Of a DNA stretch of 64,000 bases, positions 43,201-53,711 are shown piece after piece. The translations under genes were made by a program, and so were the position numbers. Position 1 is the first letter of the stretch. Each line of letters starts with the position of its first letter. The DNA lies in NCBI GenBank assembly GCA_016432725.1, contig JACJDG010000003.1, positions 2,790,001 to 2,854,000 of the forward strand, in the 5' to 3' direction. The notes under the pieces are model-generated. The model was not told where the DNA came from. It worked only from the letters and a program-made list of their open reading frames with translations, and did no database searches. Origin of the DNA: Streptomyces sp. DHE7-1 (GTDB taxonomy: Bacteria; Actinomycetota; Actinomycetes; Streptomycetales; Streptomycetaceae).

Positions 43201-43764
43201 ATGAGTTTCTCCGTCAAACCCGTTCTGACCGGCCGCAGAACTGTTCTCCGGCCGTTCACCGAGGCCGACGCCGACGCCATGGGGGAGATCGTCGCCGACC
43301 CCGAGGTCGTCCGCTTCACCTTCGAGCCCTCCACCGACCTGACCCCGGAGCGGCTGCGCACCTGGTACGGCTCCCGGGCCACCGCACCCGACCGGCTCGA
43401 TCTCGCCGTCACCGATCCGGAGACCGGTGAGGTGCTGGGCGAGGTCGTGCTGTACGAGTACGACGCGGCCGCCCGGAGCTGCACCTTCCGTACCCTCATC
43501 GGGCCCCGGGGCCGTGGTCGCGGCATCGGTACCGAGGCGACCCGGCTGATCGTCGCCCACGGCTTCGGGTCGCTCGGTCTGCACCGGGTCGAACTGGCCG
43601 CCTGGGCCCACAACCACCGCGCGCTGCGGGTCTACGAGAAGGCCGGGTTCGTGGTCGAGGGCGTACGGCGGGAGGTGCAGGTGCGCGAGGGTGAGTGGGC
43701 CGACGAGGTGATCATGGCGATCCTGGACCGTGAGTGGGCCGCGCTCAGCGCCACGGCTCGATGA
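43201..43764 (+). CDS. RimJ/RimL-type GNAT acetyltransferase
   Basis: 187 residues. [20 protein letters not shown] at the start and [20 protein letters not shown] (acetyl-CoA binding loop), then [20 protein letters not shown] and KAGFVVEG are the Acetyltransf_3 signature. It acetylates an amino group on a protein or small molecule. No specificity can be read. The ATG at 43201 is the first after the terminator hairpin. Its 3' end overlaps the convergent alcohol dehydrogenase gene by 20 bases. Confidence 0.85.
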   Translation: MSFSVKPVLTGRRTVLRPFTEADADAMGEIVADPEVVRFTFEPSTDLTPERLRTWYGSRATAPDRLDLAVTDPETGEVLGEVVLYEYDAAARSCTFRTLIGPRGRGRGIGTEATRLIVAHGFGSLGLHRVELAAWAHNHRALRVYEKAGFVVEGVRREVQVREGEWADEVIMAILDREWAALSATAR

Positions 43765-44788
43765 CGGTCACGCCCGGACCCGGCGCCGTCCCCATGGCGG
43801 CGAGGGCGGCCGGGGCCTCGCCCAGCGGGATCGTCCGCGTCACCAGCAGGTCCGGCCGCAGCACCCCGGAGCCGACCAGCTCCAGCATTCCGGGATAGGC
43901 GTGGGCGGCCATGCCGTGGCTGCCGAGGAGCTCCAGTTCCAGGGCGATGGCGCGGGCCAGCGGGACCGGGGTGGTGCCGTCCGCCGAGGGCAGCAGGCCC
44001 ACCTGGACGTGCCGGCCGCGGCGGCGCAGGGAGCCGACGGAGGCTGCGCAGGTGGCGGGTGAGCCGAGGGCGTCCAGGGAGAGATGGGCTCCCCCGCCGG
44101 TCAGCTCCCTCACGGCCGCCGCCGTGTCCGGTACGGCCGAGGCGTCCACCGTCCCGGCCGCGCCGAACGACCGGGCCAGTTCCAGCGCCCGGGGTGAGAC
44201 GTCCACCGCGACCACCCGGGCTCCCGCGGCGACCGCGATCATCACCGCCGACAGCCCGACCCCGCCGCAGCCGTGCACCGCTACCCACTCCCCCGCCGCC
44301 AGCCGGCCCTGCCGCACCACCGCGCGGAAGGCCGTGGCGAAGCGGCAGCCGAGGGCGGCGGCGGTGCCGTACGCCATCGAGTCCGGGACCGCGACCAGGT
44401 TCACGTCGGCGTGGTCGAGGGCCACGTACTGAGCGAAGGACCCCCAGTGATGGAAGCCGGGCTGGGTCTGGCGCTCGCACACCTGCTGGTCGCCGGCCGC
44501 GCAGGACGGGCAGCTTCCGCAGGCGCAGACGAACGGCACGGTGACCCGGTCGCCGGGCCGCCGGCCGGTCACCCGGGCGCCCACCGCCTCGACGACTCCG
44601 GCGAGTTCGTGCCCGGGGACGTGCGGCAGGGTGATGTCCGGATCGTGGCCCATCCAGCCGTGCCAGTCGCTGCGGCACAGCCCCGTCGCCTCGACCCGCA
44701 CCACGACCCCGTGCTCGGCCGGCTCCGGGTCCGGCACCTCGCGCACCTCGGCCGGCACCCCGTACTTCTCGAACACCACCGCTCTCAT
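43745..44788 (-). CDS. Zinc-dependent alcohol dehydrogenase
   Basis: 347 residues, MDR superfamily. Catalytic zinc ligands Cys38 and His60-Glu61 ([26 protein letters not shown]). Structural zinc cysteines 90, 93, 96 and 104 ([17 protein letters not shown]). The coenzyme turn is [16 protein letters not shown]. It oxidises an alcohol with NAD(P). I choose ATG 44788, since GAGGG lies about nine bases before it, rather than GTG 44797. The gene stands alone between GNAT and the MMPL exporter. Confidence 0.87.
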   Translation of the reverse strand: MRAVVFEKYGVPAEVREVPDPEPAEHGVVVRVEATGLCRSDWHGWMGHDPDITLPHVPGHELAGVVEAVGARVTGRRPGDRVTVPFVCACGSCPSCAAGDQQVCERQTQPGFHHWGSFAQYVALDHADVNLVAVPDSMAYGTAAALGCRFATAFRAVVRQGRLAAGEWVAVHGCGGVGLSAVMIAVAAGARVVAVDVSPRALELARSFGAAGTVDASAVPDTAAAVRELTGGGAHLSLDALGSPATCAASVGSLRRRGRHVQVGLLPSADGTTPVPLARAIALELELLGSHGMAAHAYPGMLELVGSGVLRPDLLVTRTIPLGEAPAALAAMGTAPGPGVTVIEPWR

Positions 44789-44836
44789 GCGGCCCACCCT
44801 CGCACGCGGTGACGCCGCTTCACACCCGCCGCCGGC

Positions 44837-47066
44837 TCACACCCCGGCCGTCTCCTTCTCCGGCGCGGGCACCGGAGCCTCGCCCTCGCTGAGTCCGAAC
44901 CGCCGGTGGAAGCGGCGCAGCGGGGCGGGGGCCCACCAGGTGGCGCGGCCGGTGAGCCGCATGATCGCCGGGACCAGGAGGCTGCGGACGACCATCGCGT
45001 CCATCAGGACCGCGAGCGCGATGCCGAGGCCCAGCATCTTGGTGTTGGTCACCCGGGAGGTGCCGATGGCGACCATCACCACGGCGAGGATGACCGCCGC
45101 CGCGGTGATCAGCCCGCCGGTGCGCTGGAGCCCGTGGCGGACCGCCTCGTTGTGGTCGCCGGTGCGGTCGTACTCCTCCTTGATGCGGGAGAGCAGGAAC
45201 ACGCCGTAGTCCATGGAGAGTCCGAAAGCCACGCAGAACATCAGGACGGGCAGGGTGGTCTCGATGGAGCCGGGGCTGGTGAAGCCGAGCGCACCGGACA
45301 GATGCCCGTCCTGGAAGACCCAGACCACCGCACCGAACATCGCCGTCAGGCTGAGCGCGTTGAGCACCACGGCCTGCAGGGGTATCAGCACGCTCCCGGT
45401 GAGCAGGAAGACCAGCAGCAGGGTGACGACCGTGATGAACGCCCCCGCCCAGGGCAGGCGTTCGCCTATCGCGTGCTTGGAGTCGACCAGGACGGCGGCC
45501 GTCCCGGTCACCTTGGTGTCGAAGGGGCCTTCAGCGAGCGGAGGTCGCCGACGAGACTCTGGGCCGCGGTGTCGACGGCCTCCCCTTCGGCTGGACCGTG
45601 AAGTAGCCCGTGTCGCCCTTGATCAGGGGGCCGTCGACCCGGGCGACCTCGGGCAGGGCGGCCACCCGCTGCTTGTAGGCGGCGTACTGGGCCTTGGTGG
45701 CGCCGCCCTCGGCGAGGATCTCGAGTCCGCCGCCGGGGGTGCCCGGGAAGCCGTCGCGCAGGTGCTGCTGCACCACATGGGACTCGGCGCCCGAGGGCAG
45801 TTGGCGGTCGTCGGCGGTGCCGAACTTCACGCCGAGGAAGGGCAGCCCGAGGACGACGAGGAGGGCGCTGGTGCCGACCGCGAAGAGCGGGGCGCGGCGC
45901 ATCACCAGTGTGGCGGTACGCGCCCAGCCGGTGCCGCCGGTCGCCTCGGTGCCGGAGCCGGCGCTCTCCCGGCCGCGGCGGAACAGGCGCCGCACGTCCA
46001 GGGAGTTGACCCGGTGACCGAGCAGGATCAGGGCCGCCGGAAGCAGGATCAGGGCGGCAGCGGCGGCCAGCAGGACCACGGCGATGCCGGCGTAGGCGAA
46101 GGACCGCAGGAAGTACTGCGGGAAGAGCATCATGGCGGCCAGGGAGACCGCCACCGTGAGGGCGGAGAACAGCACCGTGCGGCCGGCCGTGCGCAGTGTC
46201 GTGCCGACCGCCGTCAGGGGTTCGGCCCCGCCGGACAGTTCCTCCCGGTAGCGGCGGACGATGAACAAGGCGTAGTCGATGGCCAGGCCGAGGCCGAGGG
46301 CCGTGGTGAGGTTGAGCGCGAAGACCGAGACGTCGGTGAAGGCGGTCAGGCCGCGCAGGACCGCGTTGGTGCCGAGGATCGCAACGATGCCGATGCCCAG
46401 CGGCAGCAGGGCCGCCACGGCGCTGCCGAAGACCATCACCAGGAGCACCAGCGTGATCGGCAGGGCGATCATCTCGGCCCGGGTGAGGTCCTCCTTGATG
46501 ATGGTCTGCATCTCGTGCCGGACGGCGACGATGCCGCCCACCTTCACCCGCACCGGGCCGTGCGCTCCCCGGTAGTGGGGCGCCAGGCGGTCCAGTGTGC
46601 GGCCCATCGCGTTCTCGTCGCCGGTGATGCGGGCGGCGATCAGCGCCTCATGGCCGTCCTTCGCGCGCAGGCCGGGCGCCGCCGCGGGACCGGCCTGCCA
46701 GTAGGAGCCGACGCCGGTCACGCCCGGCTCCCCGGTCAGGCGCTCGGCCAGGTCGCGGGCCTCGGAGGCGACCGCCGGGTCGTCGACGGAGGCGCGGCCC
46801 GCGTCGACCAGGAGCAGCAGATTGGGCTGGGAGTCGGGGAACTCGCGCTCCAGCGCCCTGGTCGCGTAGGTCGACTCGGCGGCCGGGTCCTCCCAGCCGC
46901 CGCTGCCCAGATGGTCCGCGACCCCGCCGCCCGCCAGCACGGCGAGCGCGGTCAGCACCAGGGCCACCAGTAGTGACAGGCGTGGGCGGGCGGTGACGAA
47001 CCTCGTCCAGCCGCCGGTCCGGGGCGGTCCGTCCCCGTCGCGCGCCGCCTTGTTGACTTCGGTCAT
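44837..47066 (-). CDS. MMPL-family RND-type exporter, frame interrupted twice
   Basis: About 743 residues with 11-12 membrane helices in two homologous halves. Each half has the MMPL motif of helix 4, ALGLGLAIDYALFIVRRYRE and FGLSMDYGVFLLSRIKEEYD, and a large extracellular loop. Frame breaks near 45590 (QPKG|EAVDTAAQS) and 45526 (LKAP|FDTKVTG) split it between the halves. Both lie in homopolymers and one base each restores it. Family members export lipids or hydrophobic drugs using the proton gradient. The divergent TetR gene and two operators between them suggest substrate-induced expression. Confidence 0.85.
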
Positions 47067-47141
47067 CGTGCGGTGTCCCCTTCACCGTGACCCATGTCCG
47101 TGCAGGCAGGCGGCATGGGTCGGTCATTGCCATAAACTGGC

Positions 47142-47194
47142 AAACACGAGAGATCGCTCGCGTTTCCTAAGAATGCGAGCGACCACTCGCGTTT
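47142..47194. promoter_or_regulatory. Two TetR operators between MMPL and tetR genes
   Basis: Two similar inverted repeats: AAACACGAG-N6-CTCGCGTTT (47142-47165) and GAATGCGAG-N6-CTCGCGTTT (47171-47194), 29 bases centre to centre. The first is 8/9 symmetric and the second 7/9. Placement in the divergent promoter is classical for a TetR repressor that controls itself and the exporter. Confidence 0.72.
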
Positions 47195-47226
47195 GTCAAT
47201 CGCCTTCGAAGGGCTGGGGATAACGC

Positions 47227-47865
47227 GTGTCCGACACCTCGGAGAACGAGCAGCCGCGCCGCCGTCAGGCACGCGGCGAGCGCCGTATCGCCCAGCTCCT
47301 CCAGGCCGCCGCCCAGGTCTTCTGCACCACCGGCTACACCGCCGCCAGCACCAACGCCATCGCCCGCGAGGCGGGCGTCTCGCCGGGCACGCTCTACCAG
47401 TTCTTCCCCAACAAGGAAGCGATCGCGATCGAGCTGGGCGACCGCCTGATGCACGAGATGCGGGAGACCTACGGCGAGGCCCTGGCCCCCGTCGACCCCG
47501 CCACCCCGCTGGAGGAGGCGATCGGCTCGGCCGTCGACCGGTTCATGGCCTTCAACACCGAGCACCCGGTGTTCTTCGCGCTGATGCACGGCCCCGACCT
47601 GCCCGGCGGGATCACCGAGGCGCACGACCAGCTGCACGCGACCCTGATCGGCCGCGTCGAGGGCCTGCTCGCCTCGCTGCTGCCCGAGGCCCCGCCGGCC
47701 GACCTCACCCGTACGGCACACGTCTGCCTGGGCATCTACAAGGCCGGCCTCGAACTGGTCCTGGCCCACGAGGGCGCCGAGCGCGCGGCCTACGTGCGGG
47801 AGGTCAAGAACGTGCTCGTCCGCTACCTCGAACCCCTGGTGGGCGACCGGCTCGGCCGCGCCTGA
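47227..47865 (+). CDS. TetR-family transcriptional regulator
   Basis: 212 residues. The helix-turn-helix (residues about 20-65) reads IAQLLQAAAQVFCTTGYTAA, STNAIAREAGVSPGTLYQFF, PNKEAIAIELGDRL, a classical TetR N-terminus. The C-terminal ligand domain is all helical, with the usual FFALMHGPD-type segment. It is divergent from the MMPL exporter, and two matching operators lie between them, so local repression is likely. The GTG at 47227 directly follows TAAC and has a weak GGGG ribosome site. Confidence 0.88.
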   Translation: MSDTSENEQPRRRQARGERRIAQLLQAAAQVFCTTGYTAASTNAIAREAGVSPGTLYQFFPNKEAIAIELGDRLMHEMRETYGEALAPVDPATPLEEAIGSAVDRFMAFNTEHPVFFALMHGPDLPGGITEAHDQLHATLIGRVEGLLASLLPEAPPADLTRTAHVCLGIYKAGLELVLAHEGAERAAYVREVKNVLVRYLEPLVGDRLGRA

Positions 47866-47952
47866 CCCCACAGGGTCACCCGGACTGCGACAAAAGGCGC
47901 ACCTGCGTAGGGTGCGGATGAATCGCCCCGCAGCAGTCCGAGGGGGACCCAC

Positions 47953-48902
47953 GTGACCCACTCCCCGCCGCCCGGCAGGCCCCGGGCCCGCATCCCCGGC
48001 CCGCAGCAGCCGCCACCACCCTTCCCCCGCATCGGCGCGGGCCTGTGGCGGCGCTGTCTCAAGGGCGGGCTCGCCCTGTGGGCGCTGACCGCGGTGGCGG
48101 CGTACGCGACGCGCGGCGTCGCGCCGCTGCCCGCGCTCGTCCTGCTCGGCGGCTTCCTGATCCCCGTCGTCTTCGTACTGTGGGCGTACGAGCGGCACGG
48201 CCGGGACCTGGGCGTCAGCGCGGTCCTCGGCTGCTTCCTGGCCGGCGGCGCGCTCGGGGTGCCCGGCGCCGTACTGATGGAGGCGCACCTGCTCCACCCT
48301 TCCCCGGACGGTTCACCGGTGTCGCCCTGGCCGAGGAGGCGGCGAAGCTCGGCGCCCTGGTGTTCGCGCTGCGCCGGCAGCCGGGCCTGCGCGGGGCGCG
48401 GGCCGGTCTGGTGCTCGGCGCGGCCGTGGGCCTCGGATTCGCGGCGGTGGAGAGCTGCGCCTGCGCCTTCGACGCGGTGCTCCTCTCCGACGCCGCCGAT
48501 CTGCGGGTGGTGCTGGAGACGGAGTTCCCGCGCGAGCTGCTCGCCCCGCTCGGGCACGGGCTGTGGACCGCGATCGCGGGCGCCGCGCTGCTGTCCCAGC
48601 GCCGTCCGAACGGGCACTTCCGCCTCGCCGCGCCGGTGGTGGGCACGTGGCTCGGCGTCTGCGTGCTGCACGCTGCGTGGGACGCCACGCGCGGGGTCGC
48701 CGGCCGGCTGGTGACGCGGGTGTACGGGACCGAGGCCGTCGCCCCGGGGCCGTTCGGGCAGCCGTACCTGCCGCGGACCGGCGCCGGGCAGGAGCACCTG
48801 TTCACGCTGCTCTCGGCGGGCGGCCTGGCACTCGTGGCCCTGCTCGGCGTCGCCTGGGTGTGGTCGCTGAGCCCCGGAGACGCTTGGAGAAATACCCCCT
48901 AG
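47953..48902 (+). CDS. PrsW-family intramembrane metalloprotease-like protein, frame interrupted
   Basis: About 316 residues with eight or so membrane helices. After a Pro-rich N-terminus and helices (LALWALTAVAAYATRG, PALVLLGGFLIPVVFVLWAY), a frame break near 48300 joins to TGVALAEEAAKLGALVFALR. The EExxK motif, AVGLGFAAVESCACAF and LGHGLWTAIAGAAL with later HAAWD are the PrsW glutamate/histidine motifs. PrsW enzymes cut membrane anti-sigma factors. GAGGGGG precedes the GTG. Its stop codon lies inside the CsoR box of the copper genes. Confidence 0.8.
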
Positions 48903-48908
48903 GGGTAT
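48892..48908 (+). promoter_or_regulatory. CsoR operator of copZ-copA
   Basis: ATACCCCCTAGGGGTAT is a near-perfect palindrome matching the CsoR copper-repressor box (ATACCCC...GGGGTAT). It lies 70 bases before copZ and overlaps the last codons and TAG stop of the PrsW gene. Copper release of CsoR would switch on copZ and copA. Confidence 0.85.
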
Positions 48909-48977
48909 AGTGTGGTGAGCATGGGGACCCCACCGTGAGTCCCTCCGGCCCCACCTGCCCCGACGAGGAGTAACGAC

Positions 48978-49217
48978 ATGACCGCCCAGACCGACACTTC
49001 GGGCTCCGTCACCACCGTCTACAAGGTGACCGGCATGAGCTGCGGCCACTGCGAGGGATCCGTCTCCGGCGAGATCTCCGAGATCCCGGGCGTCAGCTCG
49101 GTGAAGGCCGTCGCGTCCACCGGCGAGGTGACCGTCGTCTCCGCGGCCCCGCTCGACGACGAGGCCGTCCGCGCCGCCGTGGACGAGGCCGGGTTCGAGC
49201 TCGCCGGCCGGGCCTGA
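48978..49217 (+). CDS. copZ: Copper chaperone CopZ
   Basis: 79 residues, a single heavy-metal-associated domain. YKVTGMSCGHCEGSVSGEIS holds the CxxC copper site (Cys22, Cys25), and VTVVSAAPLDDEAVRAAVDE completes the ferredoxin-like fold. It carries Cu(I) in the cytosol to the CopA pump. GAGGAG lies upstream of the ATG. It is the first gene after the CsoR box and precedes copA by 87 bases. Confidence 0.92.
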   Translation: MTAQTDTSGSVTTVYKVTGMSCGHCEGSVSGEISEIPGVSSVKAVASTGEVTVVSAAPLDDEAVRAAVDEAGFELAGRA

Positions 49218-49304
49218 GAGAAAACCCCTCCCTTCCCCGACCGGGCCGTTCCGACCAGCTGATACTGGATCCGTACGGCCCGGTCCGATGTCTGGAGTCC
49301 GGAC

Positions 49305-51555
49305 ATGACCAGCACCACCGCCACACCGGCGAGCGCGATAGGCGACACCTCCGAGGTCGAGCTGCTCATCGGCGGGATGACCTGCGCCTCGTGCGCCGCG
49401 CGGGTGGAGAAGAAGCTCAACCGCATGGACGGCGTGAGCGCCACCGTGAACTTCGCGACCGAGAAGGCGAAGGTCAGCTACCCGGAAGCGTCCAGGTCGC
49501 CGACCTGATCGCGACGGTCGTGAAGACCGGCTACACCGCCGAGGAACCCCCGCCCCGGAGCCCGAACCCGCGGCCGCCGAGGCCCCCGAGTCCGCCGGCC
49601 CGGACCCGGAACTGGGCGCCCTCCGGCACCGCCTGCTGGTCTCCGCGCTGCTCGCCGCCCCGGTGGTACTGCTCGCGATGGTGCCCGCCCTGCAGTTCGA
49701 CAACTGGCAGTGGCTCTCGCTCACCCTCGCCGCGCCGGTCGTGGTCTGGGGCGGAGCGCCCTTCCACCGGGCCGCCTGGACAAACCTCCGGCACGGCGCC
49801 GCGACCATGGACACGCTCGTCTCGGTCGGCACCCTGGCCGCCTTCGGCTGGTCGCTGTGGGCCCTCTTCTTCGGCGACGCCGGCATGCCCGGCATGCACG
49901 ACGAGTTCCGGTTCACCGTCTCGCGCATGGACGGCGCCTCCACCATCTACCTCGAGGTCGCCTCCGGAGTCGTGGCGCTGATCCTGCTCGGCCGCTACCT
50001 GGAGGCCCGCTCCAAGCGGCGCGCGGGGGCCGCCCTGAAGGCGCTGATGGAGCTGGGCGCCAAGGACGTGGCCGTGCTGCGCGAGGGGCGCGAGGTGCGG
50101 GTCCCGGTGTCCTCGCTGGCCGTCGGCGACCGGTTCGTCGTCCGGCCCGGCGAGAAGATCGCCACCGACGGAACCGTCACCGAGGGCGTCTCCGCGGTGG
50201 ACGCTTCCATGCTGACCGGCGAGTCGGTGCCGGTGGACGTGGGCCCCGGCGACCGGGTCACCGGCGCCACCGTGAACGCGGGCGGCCGGCTGGTGGTCGA
50301 GGCGACCCGGGTCGGCGCCGACACCCAGCTCGCCCGGATGGCGAAGCTGGTGGAGGACGCGCAGAACGGCAAGGCCGAGGTGCAGCGGCTGGCCGACCGG
50401 ATCTCCGCCGTGTTCGTCCCGGTGGTCATCCTCATCGCCCTCGGCACCTTCGGCGTCTGGCTGGGCGTCACCGGGGACACGGTCGCCGCGTTCACCGCCG
50501 CGGTCGCCGTCCTGATCATCGCCTGCCCCTGCGCGCTGGGCCTCGCCACCCCGACCGCGCTGATGGTCGGCACCGGCCGGGGCGCCCAGCTCGGCATCCT
50601 GATCAAGGGCCCCGAGGTACTGGAGTCCACGCGCCGCGTCGACACGGTCGTCCTGGACAAGACCGGCACGGTCACCACCGGACGGATGACGCTCCAGGAG
50701 GTGTACACCGCCGACGGCGAGGACGAGAAGGAGGTGCTGCGGCTCGCGGGCGCCCTGGAGCACGCCTCCGAGCACCCCGTCGCCCGGGCGGTCGCCGCGG
50801 GCGCCGAGGAACGCGCCGGAGCGCTGCCGGCCGTCGAGCACTTCGAGAACGTCCCCGGACGGGGCGTACGCGGGCGCGTGGCGGGCCGTGAGGTGGCCGT
50901 GGGGCGGCTGTACGACGAGCTGCCCGAGGCGCTGGCACGCGCCCGGGAGGCGGCCGAGCGGGACGGGCGCACGGCCGTCACCGTCGGCTGGGACGGCCGG
51001 GCCCGCGGAGTGCTCGCCGTCGCCGACGCGGTGAAGGAGACCAGCGCCGAGGCGGTGCGCGAGCTGCGCGCGCTCGGACTGACGCCGGTGCTGCTCACCG
51101 GGGACAACCGCACGGTCGCCGAGTCGGTCGCCCGGGCGGTGGGCATCGACGAGGTGATCGCCGAGGTGCTCCCCGAGGACAAGGTGGACGTCGTACGGCG
51201 GCTGCGGGACGAGGGCCGGACCGTGGCCATGGTCGGCGACGGCGTCAACGACGCGGCCGCGCTCGCCACCGCCGACCTGGGGCTGGCCATGGGCACCGGC
51301 ACGGACGCGGCGATCGAGGCGGGCGACCTGACCCTGGTCCGCGGTGACCTGCGGGTGGCGGCGGACGCGATCCGGCTCTCCCGGCGCACCCTCACCACCA
51401 TCAAGGGCAACCTGGTGTGGGCCTTCGGCTACAACGTGGCCGCGCTGCCGCTGGCCGCCGCGGGCCTGCTGAACCCGATGATCGCGGGTGCCGCGATGGC
51501 CTTCTCCTCGGTGTTCGTGGTGACCAACAGCCTGCGACTGCGCGGCTTCCACTGA
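49305..51555 (+). CDS. copA: Copper-exporting P1B-type ATPase CopA, frame interrupted twice
   Basis: About 750 residues. One N-terminal metal-binding domain ([18 protein letters not shown]), then an acidic Pro-rich linker. Frame breaks near 49488 and 49554 fall in this N-terminal part. The membrane and catalytic core is intact: [38 protein letters not shown] (the CPC metal site), [13 protein letters not shown] (phosphorylated Asp), ASEHPVARA and [20 protein letters not shown]. It pumps Cu(I) out of the cell using ATP. It is regulated with copZ by the upstream CsoR box. Confidence 0.93.
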
Positions 51556-52032
51556 ACTCACCCGGGGTTACCGGCGGTTAGTCACAGTTGAAGTGGCAGC
51601 CCCCCTGGAGTCGGGCGCGCGCCTCACATAAGCTCTTCACAAGGCTCGCGCATCATCCTTACGCTTGAGTCCCGATCGCCGTATCGGGGCTCTTGCGCAC
51701 CTAAAGGACAAATGCAAGAGACGCAGATCACAGTGACGCGAACGTAACCATCGAAGGGGTTCGAAGGTCTAAGTTGGCGATGTCAGACCAGCGTCTTGGG
51801 GGCGCTGACTGACATCTGGGGATGTCTTGGGGGACTTCCTCAGAGATGCGTTGCCGGGGCACGTACACCGGGAAGCTTTGAGCGGCCCTCCCAGCGTGCG
51901 CTGTCCCGGCAGATCGCACCGCGTCACTGGAGCACGGCGGGTTCCGCCCGTCGTGTTCAGACAGCGATTTCAGGCGCTGTCCTCTCCAAGCGCCCGGCCG
52001 GATCCCGTGGGGGGAATCCGCACCGGGACATG
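51556..52032. other. Long non-coding stretch between copA and citA with an RNA-like hairpin
   Basis: About 480 bases without a convincing gene. A small stem CCCGAT / ATCGGG (51671-51688), followed by CTCTT, may terminate copA. At 51779-51816 a longer hairpin pairs GATGTCAG with CTGACATC and, inside it, CAGCG with CGCTG. GTCTTGGGGG occurs twice (51793-51802, 51823-51832). Short frames lack ribosome sites. Confidence 0.45.
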
Positions 52033-52085
52033 GGAAGGCGCCCTGGTCGTCGGCCCGTGGGGGGACCGGCGTCAGGGCGCCTTCC
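51779..52085 (+). ncRNA. Candidate structured small RNA or leader upstream of citA terminator
   Basis: A two-part hairpin at 51779-51816 and a strong terminator-like stem at 52033-52085 (GGAAGGCGCCCTG / CAGGGCGCCTTCC followed by GTTTG) bracket an otherwise gene-free stretch on the plus strand. A transcript must reach the second hairpin from somewhere, and copA ends 480 bases earlier. A separate small RNA is one explanation. The 5' end is a guess. Confidence 0.3.
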
Positions 52086-52108
52086 GTTTGCGTTCATCAC
52101 CGTCGGTT

Positions 52109-52136
52109 CAGGGCCCACCCATGACGGCGGGCCCTG
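52109..52136 (-). terminator. Terminator of citrate synthase gene
   Basis: CAGGGCCC / GGGCCCTG, an 8-bp stem with a 12-base loop, 47 bases past the citA stop on the minus strand. Confidence 0.5.
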
Positions 52137-52182
52137 TGCGGCGGGCGGGGCACCGGATCGGCACCCCTGGTCCGGCAGGTGC

Positions 52183-53472
52183 TCAGCGCTCCTCGACCGG
52201 AACGAAGTCGCGCTCCACCACGCCCGTGTAGATCTGGCGCGGACGGCCGATGCGGGAGCCCGGCTCCTTGATCATCTCGTGCCACTGGGCGATCCAGCCC
52301 GGCAGACGGCCGAGGGCGAACAGGACCGTGAACATCTCGGTCGGGAAGCCCATGGCCCGGTAGATCAGACCGGTGTAGAAGTCGACGTTCGGGTAGAGGT
52401 TGCGCGAGACGAAGTAGTCGTCGGAGAGCGCGTGCTCCTCCAGCTTCAGCGCGATGTCCAGCAGCTCGTCGGACTTGCCGAGGGCCGAGAGCACATCGTG
52501 CGCGGCGGCCTTGATGATCTTCGCGCGCGGGTCGAAGGACTTGTACACCCGGTGGCCGAAGCCCATCAGGCGGACGCCGTCCTCCTTGTTCTTCACCTTG
52601 CGGATGAAGGAGTCGACGTCGCCGCCGTTGGCCTGGATGCCCTCGAGCATCTCCAGGACGGACTGGTTGGCACCGCCGTGCAGCGGGCCCCACAGGGCGT
52701 TGATGCCGGCCGAGATCGACGCGAACATGTTCGCCTGCGACGAGCCGACCAGGCGGACCGTGGACGTCGAACAGTTCTGCTCGTGGTCGGCGTGCAGGAT
52801 CAGCAGCTTGTCGAGCGCGGAGACGACGACCGGGTCGAGCTCGTACTCCTGCGCGGGGACCGAGAACGTCATGCGCAGGAAGTTCTCGACGTAGCCGAGG
52901 TCGTTGCGCGGGTAGACGAACGGGTGACCGATCGACTTCTTGTACGCGTACGCCGCGATGGTCGGGAGCTTCGCGAGCAGGCGGATCGTGGAGAGGTTGC
53001 GCTGCTTCTCGTCGAACGGGTTGTGGCTGTCCTGGTAGAACGTGGACAGCGCCGAGACGACCGAGGACAGCATGGCCATCGGGTGGGCGTCGCGCGGGAA
53101 GCCCTTGTAGAAGTTCTTGACGTCCTCGTGCAGCAGGGTGTGCCGCGTGATGTCGCCCTTGAACGTCGTCAGCTCGTCGACGGTCGGCAGCTCACCGTTG
53201 ATCAGCAGGTAGGCCACCTCAAGGAAGGTGGAGCGCTCGGCCAGCTGCTCGATGGGGTAGCCGCGGTAGCGGAGGATGCCCGCCTCACCGTCGAGGTAGG
53301 TGATGGCGGATTTATAGGCGGCCGTGTTGCCGTAACCGCTGTCCAGAGTCACCAGACCGGTCTGGGCGCGGAGCTTCCCGATGTCGAAGCCCTTGTCACC
53401 TACGGTGCTGTCGACCACCGGGTAGGTGTACTCGCCGTCGCCGTACCGCAGTACTACAGAGTTGTCGCTCAC
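52183..53472 (-). CDS. citA: Citrate synthase
   Basis: 429 residues, a length I recall for S. coelicolor CitA. LDGEAGILRYRGYPIEQLAE, LHADHEQNCSTSTVRLVGSS, ALWGPLHGGANQSVLEML, RLMGFGHRVYK and NVDFYTGLIYRAMGFP carry the catalytic histidines and aspartate of type-II citrate synthases. It condenses acetyl-CoA and oxaloacetate as the entry to the TCA cycle. I choose GTG 53472 (SDNSVVLRYGDGEY) with GAGGGAA upstream over GTG 53484. The frame is uninterrupted. In S. coelicolor citA is needed for normal aerial growth on glucose (known from the literature). Confidence 0.95.
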   Translation of the reverse strand: MSDNSVVLRYGDGEYTYPVVDSTVGDKGFDIGKLRAQTGLVTLDSGYGNTAAYKSAITYLDGEAGILRYRGYPIEQLAERSTFLEVAYLLINGELPTVDELTTFKGDITRHTLLHEDVKNFYKGFPRDAHPMAMLSSVVSALSTFYQDSHNPFDEKQRNLSTIRLLAKLPTIAAYAYKKSIGHPFVYPRNDLGYVENFLRMTFSVPAQEYELDPVVVSALDKLLILHADHEQNCSTSTVRLVGSSQANMFASISAGINALWGPLHGGANQSVLEMLEGIQANGGDVDSFIRKVKNKEDGVRLMGFGHRVYKSFDPRAKIIKAAAHDVLSALGKSDELLDIALKLEEHALSDDYFVSRNLYPNVDFYTGLIYRAMGFPTEMFTVLFALGRLPGWIAQWHEMIKEPGSRIGRPRQIYTGVVERDFVPVEER

Positions 53473-53711
53473 GTCTTCCCTCACCGACGTAGTGCCTCAT
53501 CTTCGAGGTGCCCTGACTGTCTCTACCATCCCCCATTTGGCTCAGGAGAGTGCACTCGGGGTCGACCATTGGGCCCATCGGCGGCACTCAGTGCCGCCAA
53601 CCTGCTCATCCTGCCCGCTTCGGCGGGTAACCGGAAGTGCTCTGTGACCTTCACGACTCATTTGATCGATCATTTTTTTCGATGCGGGCGGGAGCCGCTG
53701 GTCGGAGGCGT

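Noticed and set aside
43745..43764. Overlap of GNAT and alcohol dehydrogenase as an annotation error
   Set aside because: Both C-termini are of normal length and motif content. A 20-base convergent overlap is acceptable.
44837..45511. Independent half-size MMPL transporter
   Set aside because: It is the C-terminal half of the adjacent gene, joined by two homopolymer breaks, and it lacks its own ribosome site.
49305..49508. Separate small metal-binding protein upstream of copA
   Set aside because: The frame ends only because of a single-base break. The next frame continues the CopA linker and membrane domain.
51796..52231. Plus-strand coding frames between copA and citA
   Set aside because: Three overlapping frames are open, but none has a ribosome site, signal peptide or recognised motif.
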